Below, one piece after another: positions 1-5,319 of a DNA stretch of 36,220 nucleotides. Numbering within the stretch: position 1 is the first letter of the stretch; each line of letters begins with the position of its first letter. The notes under the pieces were generated by a model. The model had not been told where the DNA came from. It did not search any database and saw nothing but the letters and a program-made list of their open reading frames with translations. Source of the DNA: Alphaproteobacteria bacterium (lineage in GTDB: Bacteria > Pseudomonadota > Alphaproteobacteria > Sphingomonadales > Sphingomonadaceae); assembly GCA_005882415.1 (NCBI GenBank), contig VBAE01000111.1, positions 1-36,220 on the forward strand. The letters are read 5' to 3'. Position numbers and translations under genes: made by a program.

Positions 1-326
1 TCAGCGGCCTGTTCTACATCGATGCCCGCACCACCGGCGGCTACAATACCGGCTCCGACCTGTTCCCGCAGAAGGAGCAGGAGAGCTACACGCTGGTCAA
101 CGCCCGGGTCGGTGTCCGCGGCGCAAACGAGCGCTGGGCGCTGGAGCTGTGGGCGCAGAATTTGTTCAACGTCAATTACGCCCAGGTCGCGTTCAACTCG
201 CCCTTCCAGGCGGGCGCGACCTCGGCCCCGTTCGTCGACCCGCAATTCCCGGGCGGCCGTCAGATCTTCTCCGCCTATCTCGCCGAGCCGCGCACCTACG
301 GAGTCACCGCCCGCTTCAAATTCTGA
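1..326 (+). CDS. TonB-dependent receptor, C-terminal fragment
   Basis: The window opens inside this gene; the reading frame runs from base 3 to the TGA at 324-326 and gives the last 107 residues. The sequence shows alternating aromatic and polar beta-strand patterns, the strand motif WALELWAQNLFNVNY, and a C-terminal strand ending in ARFKF with a terminal Phe, the BamA recognition signature of outer-membrane barrels. The NLFN-Y pattern followed by PRTYGVTARFKF is typical of the last strands of TonB-dependent receptors, which import siderophores, haem, glycans or vitamins using TonB energy. The substrate cannot be told because the plug domain lies outside the window. A strong terminator follows at once, so this is the last gene of its unit. 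Confidence 0.85.
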   Translation, partial: SGLFYIDARTTGGYNTGSDLFPQKEQESYTLVNARVGVRGANERWALELWAQNLFNVNYAQVAFNSPFQAGATSAPFVDPQFPGGRQIFSAYLAEPRTYGVTARFKF

Positions 327-349
327 TCGAAGCGAAAGGAAAAGGATTG

Positions 350-380
350 GGGCCTCGCCGGGAGCGGCGGGGCCCTTTTT
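350..380 (+). terminator. Rho-independent terminator after the TonB-dependent receptor
   Basis: An 11-bp GC stem (350-360 with 365-375, one G-T pair) closes a GGAG loop and is followed directly by five T residues at 376-380. It lies 24 bases after the receptor stop codon. Confidence 0.85.
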
Positions 381-446
381 CTATGGGACACCGACAGCAG
401 GGACGACCTCTCCGGTGAAAGCGCCACACGTCCCCGCGGCCGGGAT

Positions 447-470
447 GTCCGCTTTCCACCCATTGCAGAC
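447..470 (+). repeat. Sphingomonad hairpin repeat, copy 1 of 7
   Basis: Form GTCCGC-N12-GCAGAC with the 12-nt loop TTTCCACCCATT. The two 6-nt ends can pair to form a small hairpin (one mismatch in this copy). It lies just upstream of the hypothetical gene at 499. Confidence 0.8.
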
Positions 471-498
471 ATCCGATGTGAGTGGCAGCGTGTGAGGA

Positions 499-879
499 AT
501 GATATCCAAGCGTAACTTCAACGGCATCGCTCACGACATTGCCCATCACGCCCAGAGCGGACTTAGCTACCTGCATCCTCATGTGGTTGAGGCGATACGG
601 CGCAACGGCGCTGCCGCTGCGAAGCTAGACCTTATTGCTGAACAGCCTTGGCCCCCGAACTTCATCGTGGAGGTGCCTCTGCAACTCGCCACCGCTGCGC
701 TTCAAAGGAGGTTTCGGGATATGGTGTCGGGAGTGTCTCTCGACGTGGACGACCTCGCCGCCGCTTCGCTGTTGTTTCTCCACCCGGCAGGGAAGGACGA
801 TTACACCGCAGAGGTGCGGTCCGTACTGATCACGAAAGAGGGCAAGCGCTTTGAGCATACCCTCACCGTGGATTGGTGA
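499..879 (+). CDS. Hypothetical protein, 126 aa
   Basis: An ATG frame of 126 codons that I do not recognise. It has no signal peptide or membrane segment. The composition is that of a soluble globular protein, with an amphipathic N-terminal helix around HDIAHHAQSGLSYLHPHVVE and a C-terminal strand-rich part ending in a Trp. The AGGA just before the ATG sits only about one base away, so the start is uncertain. A hairpin repeat ends 28 bases upstream and a second begins 10 bases downstream, so the gene is bracketed by repeat copies. GC content is visibly lower than in the housekeeping genes to the right, which suggests an accessory gene. Confidence 0.55.
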   Translation: MISKRNFNGIAHDIAHHAQSGLSYLHPHVVEAIRRNGAAAAKLDLIAEQPWPPNFIVEVPLQLATAALQRRFRDMVSGVSLDVDDLAAASLLFLHPAGKDDYTAEVRSVLITKEGKRFEHTLTVDW

Positions 880-889
880 GGCAGGTAAC

Positions 890-913
890 GTCCCCTTTCC
901 ACCCATTGCGGAC
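890..913 (+). repeat. Sphingomonad hairpin repeat, copy 2 of 7
   Basis: Form GTCCCC-N12-GCGGAC with the same TTTCCACCCATT loop. It separates the two small hypothetical genes at 499 and 944. Confidence 0.75.
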
Positions 914-943
914 ATTCTGGGCCCGGCACATTATGTCGCTACG

Positions 944-1213
944 ATGACGAGCAGGGGCTCACTTCATGAACAGGTCGCGGCCAATCTGCTGAAGATGCAG
1001 TCGATGGCGCACTTCGCCTCCGACGAGTTGTGGATGACATTCTATCTCTCCGGCCCACCCGATCGCCTGAGGACGGTGGCCGAAGAGCTCGCAGGGGAAG
1101 GCTGGCAGAATACCGACGGTTGGGAAGGCGCCTTCCTCTACCCGAAGGCACGGGTGGCGCGGAATCTTTCGGCCATCGTCGATGTTGCGCGGTCGGTGCA
1201 AGCGCTCTGCTAA
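944..1213 (+). CDS. Small hypothetical protein, possibly RraB/DUF695-like
   Basis: An 89-residue frame. A longer frame opens at 851, but its first 31 codons run through the hairpin repeat at 890-913, so the ATG at 944 is preferred. The core motif is MTFYLSGPPDRLRTVAEELA, then GWQNTDGWEGAF. It recalls the RraB/DUF695 type of small alpha-beta protein, which has a beta strand, an aspartate- or proline-rich turn, and a helix ending in L-x-x-x-G-W/F. RraB proteins inhibit RNase E in gammaproteobacteria. The likeness is short and I do not claim the function. The protein is soluble, with no signal peptide. Confidence 0.5.
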   Translation: MTSRGSLHEQVAANLLKMQSMAHFASDELWMTFYLSGPPDRLRTVAEELAGEGWQNTDGWEGAFLYPKARVARNLSAIVDVARSVQALC

Positions 1214-1307
1214 ACGCACGCCGTGGGCGTGGTCCTCATCGACGCAGACACTTCGCCAGATGTGACGCGCTCGCAGTTTGTGACTCTCTACGTGTCGCCT
1301 AGCTGAC

Positions 1308-1331
1308 GTCTGCTTTCGACCCATTGCGGAC
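1308..1331 (+). repeat. Sphingomonad hairpin repeat, copy 3 of 7
   Basis: Form GTCTGC-N12-GCGGAC, loop TTTCGACCCATT. It overlaps the last bases after the minus-strand gene that ends at 1334. Confidence 0.75.
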
Positions 1332-1333
1332 AC

Positions 1334-1642
1334 TCAGTCGGGGTCCAAAGCATAGCTCTGATGGGCGCAGTCCGTCGCGGTCCACGCCGCTGCAGGAACG
1401 CCGATGAGCAGTGAAAGCGATGACAGCGCCGCCCCAATCAGGGCGTAGAAGGGACCGTACGGTTGCTGCGATTCGAGGTAAAATGATCCGGCAAGGATCA
1501 CGAATGGCAATATCGCTGCTCCGCAGGCTGCCGCCCAAAATGTGCTGCGCAACAATCGATGGCACAGCCTCGTGAGCAAGGCGGCCCCGAGCGCCGAAAC
1601 GCAGATTACCATTACTATCCAAAGCATCATCGATCGACCCAT
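1334..1642 (-). CDS. Small integral membrane protein, unknown function
   Basis: About 102 residues from the ATG at 1642; a GTG at 1651 and another ATG at 1630 are also in frame. I do not recognise the family. Three hydrophobic stretches are visible, each long enough to span the membrane: one near the N-terminus (MMLWIVMVICVSALGAALL), one around CGAAILPFVILAGSFYL, and one around YALIGAALSSLSLLIGVPAA. The last 15 residues are polar. The gene lies between hairpin repeats 3 and 4 and points away from its plus-strand neighbour. It is probably an accessory inner-membrane protein. Confidence 0.5.
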   Translation of the reverse strand: MGRSMMLWIVMVICVSALGAALLTRLCHRLLRSTFWAAACGAAILPFVILAGSFYLESQQPYGPFYALIGAALSSLSLLIGVPAAAWTATDCAHQSYALDPD

Positions 1643-1672
1643 GGCAGCCACTCGCCACTCTCTCGGCTGAAT

Positions 1673-1696
1673 ATCCGCTTTCCACCCATCTCGGAC
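1673..1696 (+). repeat. Sphingomonad hairpin repeat, copy 4 of 7 (degenerate)
   Basis: Form ATCCGC-N12-TCGGAC, loop TTTCCACCCATC. This is the most diverged of the seven copies and lies in the short gap between two minus-strand genes. Confidence 0.6.
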
Positions 1697-1734
1697 CTCA
1701 ACGGCGTCACGGCGTCAGCCTCTGCGTTGCAATG

Positions 1735-2235
1735 TCACCATCCTGCCTCTGGAAGAAACGTGATAATGACATAGCGGTTTTGAGCGTCGGGCGCGCCTCT
1801 TGGCGCGTTCACCAAGGGCTCGGAAATCCCAAGCCCCTTGGTCGTGATCTTTGCCCCGGGCACGTTTCGTCCAAGTAGGTACCGCCTCACTCTCTCTGCC
1901 CGACGATAAGAAAGGAGCGGGTCCCGCTCCTCCGCCGCCGAGTTGTCCGTGTGACCCGATATGTCCGCCGTCGCGCCATCGACGCACCCGGACTCCCAAA
2001 GTGCTGCAACGGTATCAAGAATTGCTGTCGCCCGGTCGGTGATTTCGTCGCTTCCAGGATCGAAAAACACGATGAAGGGCCCGGCAAAGCAATCAACAAT
2101 AACAGGAGCGGGCGGCGGCGGCGAGGTCAACGAAGCAGGAGTGATGTAAGCGGATCCCCAGATAACTGGCGCCAGGAGCACTGAGAACGCGTTTAACGCC
2201 ATCAACCCGAGCCTTCCACGACGACAGCCGATCAT
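1735..2235 (-). CDS. OmpA-family peptidoglycan-binding protein
   Basis: A 166-residue protein. Residues 1-35 look like a signal peptide or N-terminal anchor, with Arg-rich start CRRGR and then a hydrophobic run to about residue 32, followed by a Pro-rich linker (37-45). Residues 53-160 form an OmpA C-terminal domain: FIVFFDPGSDEI strand, GHTD at 94-97, SYRRAERVRRYL at 109-120, and the Asn-Arg pair near 153-154. These are the positions that hold diaminopimelate in the family. There is no barrel, so this is a small periplasmic or anchored protein tethered to peptidoglycan. An alternative start is Met12 at 2202, with a GGAAGG upstream. It is not in an operon with recognisable envelope genes. Confidence 0.8.
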   Translation of the reverse strand: MIGCRRGRLGLMALNAFSVLLAPVIWGSAYITPASLTSPPPPAPVIVDCFAGPFIVFFDPGSDEITDRATAILDTVAALWESGCVDGATADISGHTDNSAAEERDPLLSYRRAERVRRYLLGRNVPGAKITTKGLGISEPLVNAPRGAPDAQNRYVIITFLPEAGW

Positions 2236-2332
2236 GCACCGCCGGGCCCTCGAGGAGCAAGCGCATCCTTCAGGATAGCGACCAGCTGGCCCCTAATCCG
2301 GTGTCGGGCGACGATTCGGAGGCATAGGGAAG

Positions 2333-2356
2333 GTCCGCTTTCCACCCATTGCAGAC
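2333..2356 (+). repeat. Sphingomonad hairpin repeat, copy 5 of 7
   Basis: Form GTCCGC-N12-GCAGAC, loop TTTCCACCCATT, identical to copy 1. Confidence 0.8.
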
Positions 2357-2447
2357 ATTCGTGTCCCCTTGAACGCTGGCGTGTTCAGTGAGCGAAACAA
2401 CTGACATTGCGACCCATGGCAACCGCTTGATCCATTTTAGCGCTAAT

Positions 2448-2471
2448 GCTCGCTTTCGACCCATTGCGGAC
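2448..2471 (+). repeat. Sphingomonad hairpin repeat, copy 6 of 7
   Basis: Form GCTCGC-N12-GCGGAC, loop TTTCGACCCATT. It lies 26 bases before the start of the next gene. Confidence 0.75.
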
Positions 2472-2497
2472 ATTGGCGGGATAGCTAGGTTCCAGCG

Positions 2498-3601
2498 ATG
2501 CCTCCCATTCTGACCATCGATGATGTGTTCGACATAGAAGCGTGGGGAGGGCTTATAGTCGTTCCCGGCCCGCTGATTGCTGACGGCCCTGCAAGAGCGG
2601 AGGGGCCGGTTCTCCTGAAACGTCCTGATGGTTCGACGGTCACAGCGGTGCTGCGGATGGGCGAGATTTTTCAAACCCCTCCCCCTAAGGAGCGGCGATG
2701 GGGGTGCCTCCTCAAGGGGGTCGAAAAGGCAGAGGTCCCTATCGGGACGGAGGTTTGGCTAACTGACGAAGGTCCGCTTTCCACCCATTGCGGACATTGG
2801 CGTGTGCGTGCATCCTCGCGGCACAAGAGCAGCGGGGGTTCTGTGTTTCGAGCGATGAAGCTGCGGCCACCGCACGGATGGCCGGCGGTTTGGTGGGAAC
2901 TCGCAATTGTGACCATCGGCGTGCTGATCGCGCTCGGGCTGGGCGAGGTTGCCACCGCCATTCGCTGGCGCTTCGACGCCGCGGAGGCGCGATCGGCAAT
3001 GATGACCGATTTGGAGCGGGACGCCGGCGTCATGCACGAACGGCAACTCGCAAGACGCTGCATCGAGCGGCGGCTCGGCGATGTCGATGCGCTGCTTCAG
3101 CAGGCGAGACGTAGCGGGACTTTGCCGCTGGTGAGCCGCATCGGGCGGCCCCCGACGAGACCATTGGTCACGGCCGCCTGGGACATGAGCGTATCTTCCG
3201 GAGTGCTTCCCCATCTCTCGCGGGACGAAGCAGGCGGCTACTCCGCGAATTTCGACATGATCAATGAAATGGCGGGCGACTTCAAAGCGCAGAGCGCCCT
3301 TTGGGCTAGATTGGCCGCGCTGGAGAATGCCCCCGGCCCGGTCTCACAGGACTTCCTGACCGAATTGATGTTCGTCAGCGCGGAGCTGCGCCTGGGAAGC
3401 CGCTATGTCGATACGGTCGCGGGACAGATCGTCCAAATCGGGCAAGCCAACGGCAGACTCGATTATTGGCTTATCCTCGATCGGGAGAACGGAAGCGCGG
3501 CCGACATAATCGCCGGTCTGCGTTCGATGCCGATATGTCAGCCGTTGGTGGTGGATGGTCGCCCCTATTCGCGGCGAGGGGGAGAAGCGCATGCGCTTTA
3601 G
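2498..3601 (+). CDS. Fused frame: small unknown protein joined through a repeat to a membrane-anchored protein (operon gene A)
   Basis: The frame is open for 367 codons but appears composite. Residues 1-91 look like a complete small beta-rich protein (DVFDIEAWGGLIVVPGP, later PIGTEVWLTDE). Residues 92-100 are encoded by hairpin repeat copy 7. From Met120 (ATG at 2855) begins a second protein of 248 residues: membrane anchor at residues 12-31 (WWELAIVTIGVLIALGLG), then a charged, probably periplasmic, domain. I think two genes were fused when the repeat removed the first stop codon, and that 2855-3601 is also translated by itself. In the second part, Cys69, IGRPP at 96-100, AW at 108-109 and a terminal CQPL match the next gene in motif and spacing. 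The anchor resembles that of DUF6090-like proteins (inference). Function unknown. The stop overlaps the next start by 11 nt. Confidence 0.65.
   Translation: MPPILTIDDVFDIEAWGGLIVVPGPLIADGPARAEGPVLLKRPDGSTVTAVLRMGEIFQTPPPKERRWGCLLKGVEKAEVPIGTEVWLTDEGPLSTHCGHWRVRASSRHKSSGGSVFRAMKLRPPHGWPAVWWELAIVTIGVLIALGLGEVATAIRWRFDAAEARSAMMTDLERDAGVMHERQLARRCIERRLGDVDALLQQARRSGTLPLVSRIGRPPTRPLVTAAWDMSVSSGVLPHLSRDEAGGYSANFDMINEMAGDFKAQSALWARLAALENAPGPVSQDFLTELMFVSAELRLGSRYVDTVAGQIVQIGQANGRLDYWLILDRENGSAADIIAGLRSMPICQPLVVDGRPYSRRGGEAHAL
2772..2795 (+). repeat. Sphingomonad hairpin repeat, copy 7 of 7, inside a reading frame
   Basis: A perfect copy, GTCCGC-N12-GCGGAC with loop TTTCCACCCATT. It is translated in frame as part of the fused frame 2498-3601, at the join between the two proteins. 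Confidence 0.85.
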
Positions 3602-4280
3602 TCTGCCGAGGCCGCTTCATGGCTGGCGACGGTTTCTCGGCGAGGTTGGCGTGATCGTGATCGGCGTGCTGATCGCGTTGGGGGCTCAGCAGGCAGCCGA
3701 GAGCTGGAATCAGCACAATGACGTGGCTGAAGCGCGTAAAGCGTTGCGCGCCGAGATCGCTATCGCCGCGGCCGACGTCCGTGCGCGCATTGCGCTCAGT
3801 CCCTGCGTGAACCGGCGTGCTGCCGACCTCGAACAATGGCTCGAAGGCTATCGCAAGCACGACGCCCGGTCGCCCATCGGAGCCATCGGCCGCCCACCTT
3901 CGAATCCGCCGATCAGCGAAGCATGGGAAACGCTGAAGGCGAGCCCCGCCGCGATGCATATCCCAACGCAAGAGCGGCTCGCCTACGCGACGCTCTATGC
4001 GCGATTGCAGACGATCCGGGAAATCGAGAAGGCCGAGCGCGAGGCCTGGCTCGAGCTTCAAGACTTTCAAGACGCCCCCGATCTCGACCCGGCTTCCGCG
4101 ATGAAGCTGCGCGGATTGATTTATAGGGTCCTTCAGGCAGACGATGCCTTGCAGCGCTACGGCCGCGGGGCTCTCGATGCCGCTGCGCAGATGCAGGTGC
4201 GTCCAGTCGCGCGCCCGCCCGCCAAAGCCTCGGACCTTTGCAGGCCGCTTAAACTGGCTGTGACGAAGGGGGCAGCATGA
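3591..4280 (+). CDS. Membrane-anchored protein of unknown function (operon gene B)
   Basis: 229 residues from the ATG at 3591, chosen because GGGGGAG lies 6-10 bases upstream; a longer frame from 3555 has no such site. It has one transmembrane anchor at residues 16-34 (FLGEVGVIVIGVLIALGA), preceded by a basic segment, so the rest probably faces the periplasm. It is a paralogue of the preceding gene: Cys72, IGRPP at 99-103 and AW at 111-112 have exactly the same 27- and 12-residue spacings as in gene A, and both end with C-x-P-L (Cys217 here). The first ATG overlaps the upstream stop by 11 nt and the stop overlaps the next ATG by 4 nt, so the three are translated as one unit. The family resembles DUF6090-like proteins; function unknown. 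Confidence 0.75.
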   Translation: MRFSLPRPLHGWRRFLGEVGVIVIGVLIALGAQQAAESWNQHNDVAEARKALRAEIAIAAADVRARIALSPCVNRRAADLEQWLEGYRKHDARSPIGAIGRPPSNPPISEAWETLKASPAAMHIPTQERLAYATLYARLQTIREIEKAEREAWLELQDFQDAPDLDPASAMKLRGLIYRVLQADDALQRYGRGALDAAAQMQVRPVARPPAKASDLCRPLKLAVTKGAA

Positions 4281-5032
4281 TCTTCAAGCGGGCAGTGGCC
4301 AGGCTGAGGGCGCAGGACTGGATGGCGATCGGCATCGAAATCGGGATCGTCATCATCGGCGTATTTATCGGCACCCAGGTGTCGAATCTGAACAACGCGC
4401 GGATCGAGCAGGCGAAGACCCAGCAAATGGCGCGCGACCTCCAGCCTGAGCTGCGCAACCTCGCGAGGGATTTGCGGATTATGATTGCGTATTACGCCAC
4501 AGCCCGTCGCTATGGCGATACCGCCTTTGCAGGTTGGCGGGACGACCCACGAGTCAGCGATCGCGATTTCGTCATCGCTGCTTACCAGTCCAGCCAGAAC
4601 GTGCTCACCGGGGTCAACAACGCCAGCTGGTCGCAGATTTTCGGCAGCGACCGGCTCCGGGATCTCCAGAATCAGCGTCTGCGCGAGTCCTTGTCGGCAC
4701 TGATGACGACCGACCTTGCCGGTTTCGAGAGAGACCTGTCGACCGAGTATCGCCGCGACGTACGCATGGCGATCCCCGAAGATATCCAGGATGCGATCCG
4801 CGCGCATTGCGGAGACCGGCGCACCGGCCTCGCTACGATCGCCCTGCCGCCGACCTGCACGCTCGATCTCCCCGAGGCGCGCTTCACGGCGGCGGCACAG
4901 GCGCTTCGCGCGAACCCGAAGTTGGTCGGCGAACTGCGCTATCACTTCGCAGTCGTGGCAAGCTATGTTGAGACCATTCGATTCCTCCACGATCTGACGC
5001 ACTCGGCGCTTCAGCAAATCACCCGCGCATGA
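4277..5032 (+). CDS. Membrane-anchored protein of unknown function (operon gene C)
   Basis: 251 residues, starting in an ATGA overlap with gene B. A basic N-terminus (FKRAVARLRAQ) is followed by a transmembrane segment at about 17-36 with the same EIGIVIIGVFIGTQ flavour as the anchors of genes A and B. Then comes a long alpha-helical, charged domain. The A/B motifs (IGRPP, CxPL) are missing, but two cysteines occur late (AHCGDRR near 178 and PPTCTLD near 193), so a disulfide in the periplasm is possible. It is a more distant relative, or another member of the same anchor-type family (DUF6090-like). It is the last gene of the operon. Function unknown. Confidence 0.75.
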   Translation: MIFKRAVARLRAQDWMAIGIEIGIVIIGVFIGTQVSNLNNARIEQAKTQQMARDLQPELRNLARDLRIMIAYYATARRYGDTAFAGWRDDPRVSDRDFVIAAYQSSQNVLTGVNNASWSQIFGSDRLRDLQNQRLRESLSALMTTDLAGFERDLSTEYRRDVRMAIPEDIQDAIRAHCGDRRTGLATIALPPTCTLDLPEARFTAAAQALRANPKLVGELRYHFAVVASYVETIRFLHDLTHSALQQITRA

Positions 5033-5319
5033 ACCCGGACGATCAGCCCCCGCCGAGGCCGTCGTAAAAGATGAATACGAGGTCCTCCGTGCGTCCGGTT
5101 GAGAACGCTCGCCCCCGGCGTCAACGCCCGGGCGTCCCCACCGGTTGGAGAATGCCGCCGACCATCCTGCCGTCGGCAACCTCGACAGTGAATTGCGGTC
5201 GTCTATGAGGAATGGATAAAGGCTGTCGCCGCTCGTCGATAGTACGGCCCGCTGGTAAAAGCGGCACAATGGCGGTCGATGCGTGGCCGCTTTCACCGAT
5301 CGGTGTCTGGTTGTGACCC
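5033..5319. other. Gap between the membrane operon and glnD; possible degraded coding
   Basis: No intact gene. On the minus strand one frame is open without a start from the glnD stop down to a TGA at 5121-5123 and reads like real protein (STAIVPLLPAGRTIDERRQP, then TVEVADGRMVGGILQPVG). A second frame ending at 5043-5045 reads EDLVFIFYDGLGGG. This may be the tail of a decayed gene, but the stretch is short and could be chance. Confidence 0.25.

Larger units (their letters stand above)
2236..2497. other. Intergenic stretch holding two hairpin repeats
   Basis: No believable gene is visible. The stretch contains repeat copies 5 and 6 and presumably the promoters of the divergent genes on either side. 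Confidence 0.5.

Noticed and set aside
447..2795. CRISPR-like array of short repeats
   Set aside because: Spacing between copies is irregular (about 70 to 450 bases), genes lie between the copies and no cas gene is near.
4157..5296. 379-codon minus-strand frame opposite operon gene C
   Set aside because: It runs opposite gene C, which has a clear start, membrane anchor and translational coupling; the translation shows no domain.
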